Part shown: piece by piece, positions 37,526 through 49,268 of the stretch
Position numbering within the stretch: the stretch's first letter is position 1
Layout of the letters: every line of letters begins with the position of its first letter
Assembly: GCA_009103225.1 (NCBI GenBank)
Contig: RHPI01000260.1
Span: 715,250-779,249, forward strand
From: Chlorokybus atmophyticus
Taxonomy: Eukaryota > Streptophyta > Chlorokybophyceae > Chlorokybales > Chlorokybaceae
Length of the DNA stretch: 64,000 nt
Direction of reading: 5' to 3'
Translations under genes and position numbers: made by a program
The notes under the pieces: model-generated
What the model saw: the letters and a program-made list of their open reading frames with translations, nothing else
Database searches by the model: none
Told to the model about the DNA's origin: nothing

Positions 37526-37983
37526 CCAAGGGTGTGCAGCAGATGTCTCTTATCTGCATTGTATGTGACGTTTACAAGTACGTGACAAGATTGTGTTGAC
37601 AGATAGCGATTTGCAGTTGCTATGGGCTAAAAAGCAAAATTCAATTAAAGTCATCCTCGTACCAAACGTTGCAGTTTTGAAATCAATAGGTGAAGCCGAG
37701 CGCCAACATGTTTGAAAGTTGCGGTACATGGGTCAGGGAAATTACCGTCTTAATGTTAAACGTAACGTGAGTGTTTAAAAGCGTGGGTTACATGAGTTTC
37801 AAGATCCGGCTTAGCTTACCGTGCACAGGGCAACACATCTACATACGCCCTTCTTAGAGCGTGATGCTCAGATGGAAAGTCCATCTACTGTCTCGGGTTG
37901 CCCTACAGCAATATCAACGACGACAATGACGTCATTGTGCGAAAAGCCGAACTTCTAATCTTGTCCAAAGCAAAGGGTTTATT

Positions 37984-40900
37984 TCAAGTTAGAAGAAGCT
38001 GAGGCAGAGAACGAGCTTGATCTAATGGATCTTGCAGCAAGTGTCCACCGAAGGGTGCTGAAGCATCTTGTGGATTCAACAGACGACTTGAACGAAAAGT
38101 TCTTCGAATGGCTGCGAGGTAGCTTATGGCATACCACATCACTGCCAAGGGCTTGACAAATTCAATACTCTTGTTATGCTTTGCAGACCTGCCCGATAAC
38201 AGCGTGTCACCCAGCAAGGGCAAGGCAACCAAGCCTTCCACGTCCACATCAGAAGATTCAGATAACTCTGATAGTGACAAACCTGCAGGCTACTCACCTG
38301 TCATTCAGACCAGTAACAAAAGTGAGCTATTGTATTCGGCTTTAGCCTGCTTGTTATTACTCTGTGTGCATATCTCAAGGCATTATCACTAAGTGCGTTG
38401 CCATAGGATATTCGATAGTCGCTTGCTTGTCTTATGTTTCAGGCCTGCTGGGTCGGTTGAAGCTGCCCCCTTTGGTTCAAACCTCTGGAGGAAACACCTT
38501 GTTCAATGTTCCCGTTGATCGGATGATGCTTGCTCGCCCGGGCCATTCCGTGAGAACGGTCACCGAGGCTAGGCTGAAGATTGTGGAGGGCGAGATCGAC
38601 GCTGGCCTGCTTATTTACAATCGGTGGATTGGATTGGTGCTCGAAAAGACTGGACCCACAGAATGGCGTCAAGTGCTAGCAGACGAGTTTCTGCATGATC
38701 CATCGAGCGCAAGATGGCAGTTCGAGATTTTGTGCGAGAATAACTTGCTTACAATATATCAGCGCAAGCATCACAACCATCCAGATGATCCAAAATGGGC
38801 GTCTCAAAGGATCGAGGTAGGCTGCTTTATTGTTGTTAAGTTATGGTACCTTCAGTAACTGACCAACAACTTTATATGTGACAGGTCGTGACCAACATCG
38901 ATAGACTTCAAATCCTCAACCTGAGTTGTCACTGTCTGCGACGACATGCGAAAAAGAGGCAGATTTTATGGGTTTATCGCTGCTAAGGCTTTGAATGAAG
39001 ACTTTGGCAAGCCTGGGTACATCCAACCTAGCCTGCTTACAAAGTTCCAAGTTCTTAAACCTTTCTTAACACCCAGCTCTTGTAGGGTCAAGATCTTGAA
39101 CCTCTCTTAGCTGCATGCCATTTGTCTGAACGCAATTGTTATGCTTGCAGCAATCAGGATCGTCTTTGCTCAAAGTACCCTGAGCTTTTTGAAAAGCTCG
39201 ATTTGCTCTTCTCCAGAGCTTAGACGCATGACATGTTCATGAGAGAGCTGATAGCAGCGAGACCCAAGGTACAGACGAAAGAGTCAGAAAAAGACGTTGA
39301 GAAAAAGCCAATAAAGGCGGGCAAGGTGAAAGGGAAAGGCCAGCCCACATATGTCAAACAACTTGAAGATTTGGAACTTCCCGTTGCCATCCGGAAGGAT
39401 TTTCAAGAACTCACGGACTCCAAGCTGGTCTACAGCCGCCGAAATTAAAGGCGCTGTGGAATTTACGCAGCAAGCAATGTCAAAATTATTGTGGCTGGTC
39501 TATTGGCGGTGCATTTATGCCACTGTGCTGTGTTGCATGTAGACGCAAGATGTGGCATTGGAAGAGAAAGCGCCTGCCAGTGATCAGGCAACGTGTCATC
39601 CTTCGAATGGACACTGCTCAGCAGTTCCTGGAAGGTCGTTGTCCAAGTCGGAGGAACCCCTGCCATTATTCTACACTGTGTTCATGGATATTGAGTTTGT
39701 CACGCATCACAGCAGCGTTGAGGATTTTGGCATCACCAACGAGTGCTTTATAGACTTATAGACTGAAGGATATCCTGGTCGGCCACAACAAGCCATTGCC
39801 TTTTTGGAATATGGTGGTCCTCGTGGACGACGACCATCTTAGCAGCGTGGTGCAGATACTCATACAGGATGCCTTTGCTGAGGAGACATCCGCTTACCAC
39901 CACGCCAGCAGCAGTAAGTCGTTGTGTTCTAGGATATGCAAGGTCTAGTAACCTGATGTAGCAACTGAGGCTGCTGTGTTGTCTTCCGCAGAGCAATTGG
40001 CTTTCCCACGTACTTTGCATCTCGGGCAAGCAACAACCATGTGGTGGTTACCTTGCCGTTTCAAGGACAAAGACAATAATGTTGGGTTGCACCACGCAAA
40101 CCTTGAGCGCTTTTATCAGAGCGTGTGGACCCGAATGGGCGGTGTCGGTAGCCGGCATATTTATGCTTTGCCACGCAAGTTGAGCCTTCCCAGCTATTAC
40201 GACGATCAACCTACTATTCCGCAATTGAGAGAAAACCTGCCTCTCCTCCAGATCTGAAGAGCAGGGTTGATGCCAGGATGGCGCTGATCAAGGTTGATGA
40301 GGGTCGAGATCTGCTAGAGATTCTGCTCGACGCCAGGGCAGTAGCTGACCGCAGAAATGCTTTGCTCACTAACGTAATGCGGAGTTGTTGGACCGCTCAA
40401 ATGGCGAAGTTCCAAAGTAAGATGGTCAACCAAGCTCAGCGATTCTCTCGGAAGTTTGCTCTCGACTATTTGCCTTATCGCAAGGACACCAGTGAGATGT
40501 TCTTCTTGGACCTTGGTGTTGGTGCTGCGGGCTTTGCAACGTATGCCCTAAAGCAAGGGTACAGCGGATTTCTTGTAGACCCTGACCACCTGCATCCACG
40601 CTTTGAGTGTGTATTGCGGAAAGTTTAGCAAAGCCTACGAGGAGCTGGTAAGCAGAGTGTGCACTTTGAGTTAATGGACCTCTCATATTTCAGCTCTCTG
40701 GCTGACCACTTTGCTTGCGTAGGAGAAGCACAACTACGGACTGGATAGCGAGTACAGGGCACTTACAGGAGAACCCGCAGTGACGCCTGTGCCGCTTCCA
40801 CGAGTCAAGACGCATGCGGCCATTGCCAAGGACATTGTGCGTGAAATGTTCACAGGGTTCAACCACAACTCCGCTCGGCACCTTGCGATGCTGGGTCAGT

Positions 40901-41490
40901 GGCTGACCAAGGACAATGCTGCGCAAGAAGCTGGGGGTGACGATAAGTTCAAGAAAGTAAAGCAATGGGTGTTTCAATCAGTGGCCAATGCTGTGACAAG
41001 TAAGCGCCTTGTGTTGTGACATGTGTGAGCATTGCCGAGGATCAGTTACGGGAGGTATCATAATCCGCATGTCTGTTTGCAGTAAATGGCTACGCAGAGG
41101 CGCTGGAAGAAATGGCAGACGATCAGAAGTGGCAGGAGCTGCACGACGAGCTGCAGAAGGCAGATCGCCCCAGCTGACGCTGCATCTATGGACTTGGATG
41201 CTGAAGCTGCTGTAGAGCCTCCTGCTGATGAGCACAAGGACAAAGGCGACAGCAACAAGCAGGCGAGTTCAGATGCAGAGTAGGACAATAATGCTGCTGC
41301 AGAGACCAAGCAAGCTGAAGAGGCTTTGCGGCATTGGCTGGCTGATTTGATGGATAAGTTTTTGGACCTCAACTATCTGAGCGGCGATGAAGGCGAGCCC
41401 TCGCCCAATGAAGCGAAGCCCATCAGCAGCAGCGGCAACGTTGTGAACCTGACAGCCAACAGCCCCAAGGAGGCTAATGTCCTTGATGAA
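37984..41490 (+). pseudogene. Uncharacterised multi-exon gene, apparently decayed
   Basis: I do not recognise the family. Exons with correct GT-AG joins are clear at the start: about 37987-38119 (ENELDLMDLAASVHRRVLKH), 38187-38321 (Ser/Asp-rich, KPSTSTSEDSDNSDSDKP) and 38443-38816 (LLGRLKLPPLVQTSGGNTLF, then RPGHSVRTVTEARLKIVEGE). Later parts are broken: DDMRKRGRFYGFIAAKALNE (about 38937), KYPELFEKLDLLFSRA then TAG at 39221-39223 and MFMRELIAARPKVQ in the same frame, VFMDIEFVTHHSSVEDFGIT (about 39680), MFFLDLGVGAAGFATYALKQ (about 40498), NYGLDSEYRALTGEPAVTPV (about 40735) and, after a frameshift near 41170, an acidic tail with TAG at 41281-41283 and TAA near 41490. MDIEF has the spacing of a DEDD exonuclease motif I, which is only a hint. 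A palindromic repeat unit is inserted at 39053-39116. Confidence 0.5.
39053..39116. repeat. Solitary palindromic repeat unit inside the uncharacterised gene
   Basis: CTTGTAGGGTCAAGATCTTG then AACCTCTCTTAGCTGC matches the array at 36835-37190, which shows that single units can appear away from the array. Confidence 0.6.
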
Positions 41491-41508
41491 TAAAAAAAAT
41501 GTGAGATA

Positions 41509-41952
41509 ATGAACGAGTCAGATGTGGCCTCAGGGAGCCGCTCACAGTTTACAGGCTGTTTTGTCCCTAATTGTAATATCACTGTTGACTTCGACAGCAT
41601 GTACCCCACCAAGTGCGGCGCAGCTGGGTGTGCCAAGCAGTTGCACGACTTGTGCATTACACGCTTAATAGGAAAGGAAGAGGTTCAGCAGACCCTATGC
41701 ACCGAACACCACCCCGACGTGTCTGATGAATGGAAGCAGGCAATGGCAGACCAAGGCAAGACAACCCAGGCACGCAACATCCGAGGATGCAGTGTTTGTC
41801 GAGATGTTGAAGGCTGCAAGCAGTGCTGGCCTCCGGAATCACAGCAGGAGTCTCAGGTGGCGAGCCTTTCAGACTTGGATGTGGTTGGGTATGCAAGCCA
41901 ACTCTCCATCCCAAGTGCAAGCCAAGTCTCCGGCAATGCCTCGCCGCTTTGA
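41509..41952 (+). CDS. Small putative zinc-binding protein, unrecognised
   Basis: Open for 147 codons from ATG at 41509 to TGA at 41950-41952, starting about 20 bases after the stop of the preceding decayed gene. Residues about 17-75 contain paired ligands: CFVPNC, CGAAGC, HDLC and CTEHH, a C4-HC-CH spacing like treble-clef, RING or PHD-type zinc fingers. A further CSVCRDVEGCKQC patch (about 95-107) could bind a second metal. The C-terminus is Ser/Gln-rich. It may be the last exon of the gene upstream or an independent gene of the same element. The family is not known to me. Confidence 0.45.
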   Translation: MNESDVASGSRSQFTGCFVPNCNITVDFDSMYPTKCGAAGCAKQLHDLCITRLIGKEEVQQTLCTEHHPDVSDEWKQAMADQGKTTQARNIRGCSVCRDVEGCKQCWPPESQQESQVASLSDLDVVGYASQLSIPSASQVSGNASPL

Positions 41953-42540
41953 AGGCTCATGATAATAGAGTTCTACTACCTTGCTATTGTCAGCATGTCC
42001 AATAAGTGTTGCTCCCAGAGATAATCTTGTACAGTAGGACATATAGTTGGCTTGTTTGTGACGTTGTGCATGCTGTATCGGTTGCCCTTGTGTGTATAGA
42101 ACTTACTCCTATGTAAAAAGATATTTAGAGGTGTTGGGGCGTGCTTCTTATGCATGACAAGCACATTGCCATAGCTTAGCAAGTTCAAGATGCTTTGAGT
42201 TTGCCTTAAACTAGTTGAGATATAACACGCTCAGATGTGTTGCTTAAGTCATCAAAAGCGTATCATATCGTGCATAAACGCAAACTCTGCCTCAACTGCA
42301 AGTAGCTTGCACATAGTGTCAACTGATATAGTATATCTTGAAAATGACAAATTGCAGTTGATTACATTGAAAGTTAGCATAACGTTGCACCAAAAGTGTC
42401 CCCCCGGATCTAGCTACACGCCATGATCGTTTCTTGGCAATGTCCACTCAGGTACCCATTGGAATTGAGTTGTATGCACATATGTTTTTAGCGTGCGACA
42501 CATCATCACGCAGATGAAAGCCTGGTACCAAATGGATACA

Positions 42541-43053
42541 TGAAGTTCACTCAGGGAGGCTCAGCCAGGCTGAGCTGTGGCATGGAGCGATCAACAAAGG
42601 TGCATCTTACAAGCGCACAACATGTGGCAAGCAATGATGGACAGCACGAGAGTTGGGACGCTGCTTGGTGCATACCTGCTGATGGCGACAAGGTGAGGCT
42701 ATGAATCTCACAAGTATACCGCACTGCCTCTTGTCACACAACCAAAGAGTGTTATTAATGTAATAGTGTGAAGTGCCAACATGTTTGTACGCGTTCTTGC
42801 ATGCATGGGTGCGTGCATTCTTGTGTGTTCATGTGTATTCAAGCAGATGTGCATTGCTCACTCATTGTGATTGATGTTGCGTGTACGCAGAGCCAATCCC
42901 GCAACTTGCAGAATATCAGGTGTCACGCATCATCACGGGTACGCTGCAATTGGGGCGGCCCAGCTAGCAAACTTGCCAAGGAGTGCATCAGGTGAACTGC
43001 GCGAGGCGTTTGTCGACAAGGCCAGCCTCTTTGTAAACTTGGCAGAGGAGTAA
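42541..43053 (+). other. Possible two-exon small ORF, very tentative
   Basis: An ATG frame from 42541 to a GT at about 42694, or an alternative frame from 42621, could splice to an exon ending at the TAA near 43053 (ELREAFVDKASLFVNLAEE). The reading is coherent but matches no family I know. The rest of 41953-44100 shows no coding signal. Confidence 0.2.
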
Positions 43054-44113
43054 ACACCAAACACTAGTATGTCCTCAAGTTGGAGAAACGTCAGGCTCAC
43101 AGATATGTAGCAGTCACGCATGCGTAGAATTGTGCAGTGCTTTTTGCCAGTTTGCAGATTGACTAGCAGTTGCTTGTTGTGCATGCACGTGTGCATGCAG
43201 ACAAAGCATGTCAAGGCATGGTGAAGTGTTGTGCACTGGTTTGTGACAATGCAGTTCGAGCTGTGCAGTATGGGCATGGCAGGTCTAGCAAGTGGTTGTG
43301 CGCGTATGTGAGACACCAGGTATCGGAGCAACATGGATGGGTAAACAATAGACTAACTACTGTTCCACCTGGGAGTGTAGGAGTCTTGTTCGTGACAAGG
43401 ACACCTTTCACGTGCTTGCAAGCAAAGTGCACTGCCTCCTGGTGCGCGTGCACTAATGCGTTGCACGGGTACACTCCCTGCATAAGGCTACGGAATGTGG
43501 ACGCTTGATGGCTTGTGCATAAGCCAACACCTTGCTGGTTGTTGCAGCATTGATGTGTGCACTTGAGCATGCATAGTACATGCAGTTATGCAAGTACGAT
43601 GAGAACATAGCATGCAGGCAGCAATAATTATCACGTTGACCACAGGGCTCAATTACTCTACCGCCTAAGTCAACACCAACTTCTTAAACTCTATTATTAT
43701 GGACATAACACCACCAACACTACCAACCCGTTAGACATGCAGGCATGCATGACACGCAGTCGTAATCACCTGCCCAAGCGGGCTCTTGTTATGGTGTGAA
43801 GTGGAGCAGGTTGCATGCTTTTGGTTGCTGAGTGCATGTAACCTGACCCTTCAGATGAGGGGTGCCAGCGCATAGGGATAAGTTATCACAGGTTGAAACG
43901 CATATATACTCAGCTGGCGCAAGCTTCGGCGCCTGGGGAGAAATTTTGACATATTGTCATCTGTGTGCCCTCCAGTCTGCATGTGGTTGCACGACTGGGA
44001 GCAGCTGGACCAGAAACACACGTTCGATATTTCCCATGCCAACTAGTCAACTACCTGTACACGAATACTGCATGAGAGACAGCTGTGCACAATACAAGAA
44101 ATGCAACTAGATA

Positions 44114-44400
44114 TGTGGTAGTGGCACAAATGCAGCTGTAAGCAGAGCTTTGGAGAAGCAGCCAGTCATTGGAACTGACGACCTGGAATTTACTCTACAA
44201 GACGACATTGAGAGCCCCACACGATGATGGTTTGTTGTCTTGTTGAACACCTTTGAGGGAAACATCGTTGTCAAAGCCATGAAGTATAAGCAGATTACGA
44301 CTAAGGTAGCAAGCAGCACAAGCCAACCAGCCAAAGGCCAACCATCAGCACATCTGTTTGCCAATGCCAGTCAGGAACACTGCAAAGTTCAACAGACATG
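44114..44400 (+). pseudogene. Short coding-like relic
   Basis: One plus-strand frame reads AVSRALEKQPVIGTDDLEFT then FVVLLNTFEGNIVVKAMKYK, with an in-frame TGA between the two parts (about 44225). It has no recognised family and may be a piece of the same accessory DNA. Confidence 0.25.
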
Positions 44401-44458
44401 AGCTCTTATTTACAGCTGTTGATCAGACGCAACACAAGCAACCATACCCACACATTCT

Positions 44459-45636
44459 CTAGTCATCGCGTGCCAGGGGTCGGGGCTGAGCTGGCCAGGC
44501 GGCTTGGCGAGCACCCGCAACAGACATCTCCTCCGCTGGGAACACCGCTTTGATAATGCCTGGGGTTCTTAGCAACCTTCGGCCCTGCAACACAGAGAAG
44601 TGTCAGCCTGCTAATCTATGCACGTGACCACCAATCCCGCCAATTGAGACGGTAGGTCACTTACCGTCATCCGTGGATACACATCCTCCAAGAAGTAATA
44701 CGCGTGCCCAGCGGCGATGCCCTGCAGCAAAGTCAATATCAGGAACTTGGAGTTTCCAACAAACAGAGAGCATGCACATGGAAGCAAGCAAGCAGACTGC
44801 GCTTACCAACAAGTCTACCACAGGACTGCTGCCCAGCATCACAGAGAACGCCAGAAGCACCTACACACCGGCGCTAAGGGTGATATTTTGCACCAGCCAG
44901 ACGATGTGCATGTATAAGAGAGATCACTACGCTCTTACCCATGGTAGGTATGGAGCAGTGAAGTTAAACCAGCCCATGAAGCTCATTTGTACATGCTGAT
45001 TGCGTCGGCCCCAGACGTAGACCATCATGAAAGTGAGAGACGAACCCAAAAACTGGATCCTCACAAAAGGCGCAACCGCTGTCAGAAGCAAGCCACCAAA
45101 AAGCAGCATGTAAAAGAAGTCCGCCGTCCGCCCTCGGAACGAACCCTCTTCCAACAGCTTGCAATACCGTGCCAAGAAAAACATGTGAAAGAGGAAGTCC
45201 AAGCCTGCACCACCATTGTTATTCCATGCCTGGCTGCTTTGCTAAGCCAATCGCAAGCAAACTTGCAGACCAGATTGCGCTTAGTCAGCCAAAACAAGCA
45301 AGCAGGACACAACTGCATACAAGCAGCACAGCATTGTCGCGCACCTAGTTTGCCAAAGAAGAAAAAGTTGGTGAACAATCGCCACAGCTGCAGGTCGTGG
45401 AAAATAAGCTTGGGGTTGAAGTAAACAGAGTATGGCGATATGACCTGCGATTGGAATGTCAGACTTCAACTCAGCCAGCAGACTACCCCAGCATGTTGAT
45501 CATACCCAAGCATGATAGACATGACAAGCAGATATACCTCAAGTGCGCAGCCAGCCGTCGTCAGGAAGCTGAGCGTGAGGTATGAGCGTGTGATGATGGG
45601 CATGGACTTGTACCAATCCTCGATGTTCTGTGCCAT
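44459..45636 (-). CDS. Derlin (Der1-like ER-associated degradation protein)
   Basis: Six minus-strand exons: 45538-45636, 45345-45444, 44939-45204, 44807-44860, 44665-44721 and 44459-44584 (TAG). They give 233 residues, a normal Derlin length. Derlins are rhomboid-fold pseudoproteases in the ER membrane that help move misfolded proteins to the cytosol. Family motifs appear in order: [60 protein letters not shown], the [20 protein letters not shown] block, [12 protein letters not shown], and [16 protein letters not shown]. At least four hydrophobic segments are visible and no catalytic Ser/His pair, as expected. The ATG at 45634-45636 matches the family start. The last 40 residues are variable. 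Confidence 0.95.
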
Positions 45637-46216
45637 GTTGAAAGCGCTGCTCACACCTGCTCACTCGCACTCGGTTACTCTTCTCCGACCAGTAATTTTA
45701 CACTCTTCCAAACAATCACGATCGCCGCCTTCGCCGTCCACCCAGCATTGCCAGCGACAGTGTCGAGAGGCAGCTATTGCAGAAGTATTGAAGAACCGCA
45801 ACCAGCACCTCGTCACTACGCGGCAAAGCTGCCGCCTTCTTGTTCGCCTCTTCCTCCTCTCCCTCCTCCGTCCGCCGCCGCCGCCGTCCTGCTGCTGCCA
45901 CGTGGCACGGTTTAGCCCTAGTATTACAACAACGCTGACGACAACGCTGACTCGAGTAGTGGCGACAACGCTAACGCTTGGCTCTAACGCTAGCTTCTAG
46001 GGCTTGGCCTGATCTGATCGGCCTGGTCTGGCCTGGTTTGGCCTGGTCTGGCGGGTAGGTCAGGCGGTTTGGGTGGGCTTGAGCGAGACGGTGCAGAGGC
46101 TAACTGCCGGCGGTGGAGAGCTGACCAGCTGTCGCAGCTGCGTCTGGGCATGGCTTGAGCTGATTGTCAAGCTGTAGGTGGTAGTTGGTTAGCGGGCCGT
46201 GGAGCAGCTTGTCAGC
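45637..46216. promoter_or_regulatory. Shared bidirectional promoter Derlin / FAM114-like, with G-box
   Basis: 580 bases between divergent starts. GCCACGTGGC at 45897-45906 is identical to the G-boxes at 6274 and 14578. A run of GCCTGGTCTG-type repeats lies at 46018-46055. Confidence 0.45.
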
Positions 46217-49200
46217 ATGGCGGATCTGAAAGCAGGTGCGATTGACGATGACGATGGCGTGCTTCTGGAAGCTGTGAGACTGGGCAGCGATGATGACGAA
46301 GATTACGGCGACAAGCATGAAAGCCAGCCCGTAAGTCGTCTTTGGCCACTGCGTTGCAAGTCGAAAACGTTGCTGGCAGTAACTGTAGATTTGCAGAGCT
46401 GTTGGTGCTGTTTGAGTAGCCATACTCCTTTAAAAATCGAATACGTGCAAAGCAAGTAGGTAGTTCGTCACCCAGTACATCAATGTCAGCATGCAAGCCA
46501 AATGCATTGCGTTACGTTGCATGGCTTCGCCTCGCGACGTTTGTGCGACATGCTTGTACGCATCCGATCGCAGTGTCAAAGCAGTATGGCTAAACGTGGT
46601 GCGTGGTCATGCAATGCGTCTGTGTGAGCGCTGATGGAGTTGCTCCTACGCTGATAAACACAGGCGGCAACAAGCAAACCAGTAGGCACAGTCACTGAGA
46701 TAGAGGAGGTCGCTGAGACTCCTCCGAAACCAAGGACTGAGGATTATGATGATGACGACGAGATCGACGAAGCATATGGTGCCAGAAACAATCTCTCAGG
46801 TTGGGGATGGGGAGGGTGGGCTCAGAGCGCGCTGCAATCAGTCAATGCAGTTACCAGGGAGGTCACAAAAGCGTCGCAGGAGATCAGCCAGCAGGTACCG
46901 CTTGAACATGCATGTTGCATAAGGATAACGCTGTCAGCTGCAGTAGCTGCCAGGGGTGGTAGTCATGACATATATTAGTGCGCCGGGCTGCCTTACAGGT
47001 ATGCATTGATTGTGGCAGGCTCTCAAGACTGTGAAGGGCGCAGCGGATGCTGTGTCGCATACAGTGGTGGACACGCTGGTAGATCTGGCTGGCGATGAGG
47101 ACACAGACCCGGAAACTGAAACGACCAGCACCGAACAGTACGCATGTCATCGATGAGTTGGTGTTGTGTTGCATGGAAGGATCCTCCAACACTCTTGCAT
47201 CTGCAGGTCACCACTAAAAGCTGCTGCGGCTGAAACGGCTACGGTCGAGGCACAGAACTTGGATGAGGTGGAGCGCAGTGCCAAGTCTGTCTTGGATCGA
47301 TTGGATAAGCAACGTCCTGAGCCGTCACCCTTGGATGCCAGCTTGCGTGTCCTGGACTCAGTGGAGAACCTAACAGCAGGGGCACTGACGGCTTTGGGCA
47401 GTGCATTTTCGCGCGGTATGAGCGTCGTGCAGAGGTAAGCCTGACATGGCGTGTTAACACGTCTTAGTTTTTCACCACCATTATATGCCATGTGTACAGT
47501 AGTAAACAATTGCTGGCTTGCAGAGTGGAGTCATCCACCGTCGGCTTGGCCAAGAATGGCGGGCTTGCTAACCTCGCGACCACGTCAAAGCAGGTAAAGC
47601 TGTGTTCTGACCTCTGTCCTTCCATGCCTGACCTCTTGCTCTGGCATTGGCATAACCATGTGCAAACCTGCAGTGGACATCCTCCTTGGCAGCCCGCGGC
47701 ACAGGTGCCCTGGAGTCCGTTGGTTCCGCTGCGATCAACTTTCTGGCACCGCCTCCCAGTTCCAGACAGGCCACATCCGGACCCTTGTCTGCGGTTGGAG
47801 GCCCCTTGAATGCACCAGGGCAGAATGAGAACACCTTTGACAGATGCTTCTATATCTTTGGGGGCCATGAGCACCTTGAGGAGTTGGAAGCCTTGGCCAA
47901 CAGCCGCCAACTCAAATGCGTTGAAGCACGCGATGCCATGACCGCCGAGCAGCGAAAGGCATATGAGGAACACGAGTTGCAGGTCAAAGAGGTATGTGAG
48001 TTTGCAGGCCAGACAAGTAACACATAATACATGGTAGTTTATTTGCTGACCATGCACTTTGGCCTATGAATGGCTGTGCCAGGCTTTGGATTTGGAGGCG
48101 GATAGAGAGTATGATGACGAAAATGATGCTGAGTTAGAGTTGGACCCGCACCCTGACCTCAGCGCATTCACATCACTAAGCCAAAATGGAGCACAGATGG
48201 CAAACACGTTAGCTGCAGAGTCCCTAGAACCCCCACTGGCAGGTGAGACTTGCATGGTTACTGCATTACCTTCATGGATGCATACAACTTGCATGTGTTG
48301 GCATCATGCGCCTCCAGCTGCATGCCAGTTGTGAACCACTGCTGAGGTGAACATCTGCAGCTGATGATGTTGGTGAAATTGGTGGCGCTAAGCTGTCTGT
48401 TCGAGCGTCAAAGGGCATAGAGGTTGTGCGCACTGAGGGAGTTCAGGTGTGTCTTTGTGTCTCTGTTGATGTTGCTGCAGTCGTCTGCTGGTTGTGCAGG
48501 TACTGAGTTTGGCAGCTTGTTGTGATCACAGAGGCTGTCTGAGCTCTGCTCTCTATGCGTGGGCCACCTGCTTCATTTAGCTCAAGGCGTTTCGCTAGCC
48601 AAGAGGAACGAGTCACAGCCGGCACCTGATGCTGCGGCTGATGCAACAGGCACCGATGCAAGCGCTGCTGAGAGTGTCAAGTGGCCAGAAGCCTGCGGCG
48701 AGAAGGCGCAGGTTGTTCGAGCACACGCTCGCCAAATGCTGCAGGAGCTGGAGAGTTTATCAGAAGGCGTCATGGAGGGCATTGGCAGCATTGTTGAGGT
48801 GTGCGCCCATGTGCTTGTGATGCCGCTGCAGGGGGCGCTGATGTCATGTTGTGTGCATGTTTGGTTGTGTGTGCATCACGCTTCCAACACAATTCCTTTC
48901 ATGACTGTGCGTGTTCACTAGGTCTTCAATAAAGCAGCAAACTCAGTCCCTGAGCTCGATGCCAGCTGGACTGAAGAGCAGAAGAAGGCGCTTAAGGTGG
49001 CAAGCAAGACGGCCAGTGACGCCTTCTACCTTGACAGTATGGCTGCTGCAACATGTATCCATGTAAGCGCATGAACTGCATGGAGTATGTTGTGCTTAAG
49101 GCTTAAGCAAGGATACTTCTCTGTCACTATGTATCCACACTTTAGGGTGTGGTCAGGTGGTGGTCCTTCAAGTTAACCTTTGCTTGCAGTTGCTGACAGT

Positions 49201-49268
49201 GGGCTGTTATGTATGTGCAGGATGGTGCTCGGCACATGGTGCCCATACTGCTGGCGACGGCATTGTAG
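46217..49268 (+). CDS. FAM114 / NOXP20-like protein (DUF719)
   Basis: Eleven exons: 46217-46330, 46664-46894, 47019-47137, 47207-47434, 47524-47593, 47674-47991, 48083-48242, 48361-48446, 48532-48798, 48922-49062 and 49221-49268 (TAG). They give 593 residues, all GT-AG and in phase. The acidic N-terminus (DDDDEIDEAYG) is followed by the Trp/Gly motif SGWGWGGWAQSALQSV (about residues 83-98), amphipathic repeats, and the central FDRCFYIFGGHEHLEELEAL block, both typical of FAM114A. The function of the family is poorly known; animal FAM114A proteins associate with Golgi Rab2. Exon 9 was started at 48532 because only that acceptor keeps the frame open. The family call rests on remembered motifs and should be tested by a profile search. 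Confidence 0.65.

Noticed and set aside
29990-41500. Reassignment of TAG to an amino acid
   Set aside because: TAG codons recur inside decayed frames, but RPS3, Derlin and the FAM114-like gene end in TAG at the expected family C-terminus, and the same frames also carry TAA and indels. Decay is the simpler reading.
47464-48057. 197-codon minus-strand ORF
   Set aside because: Antisense of exons 5-6 of the FAM114-like gene; contains no domain.
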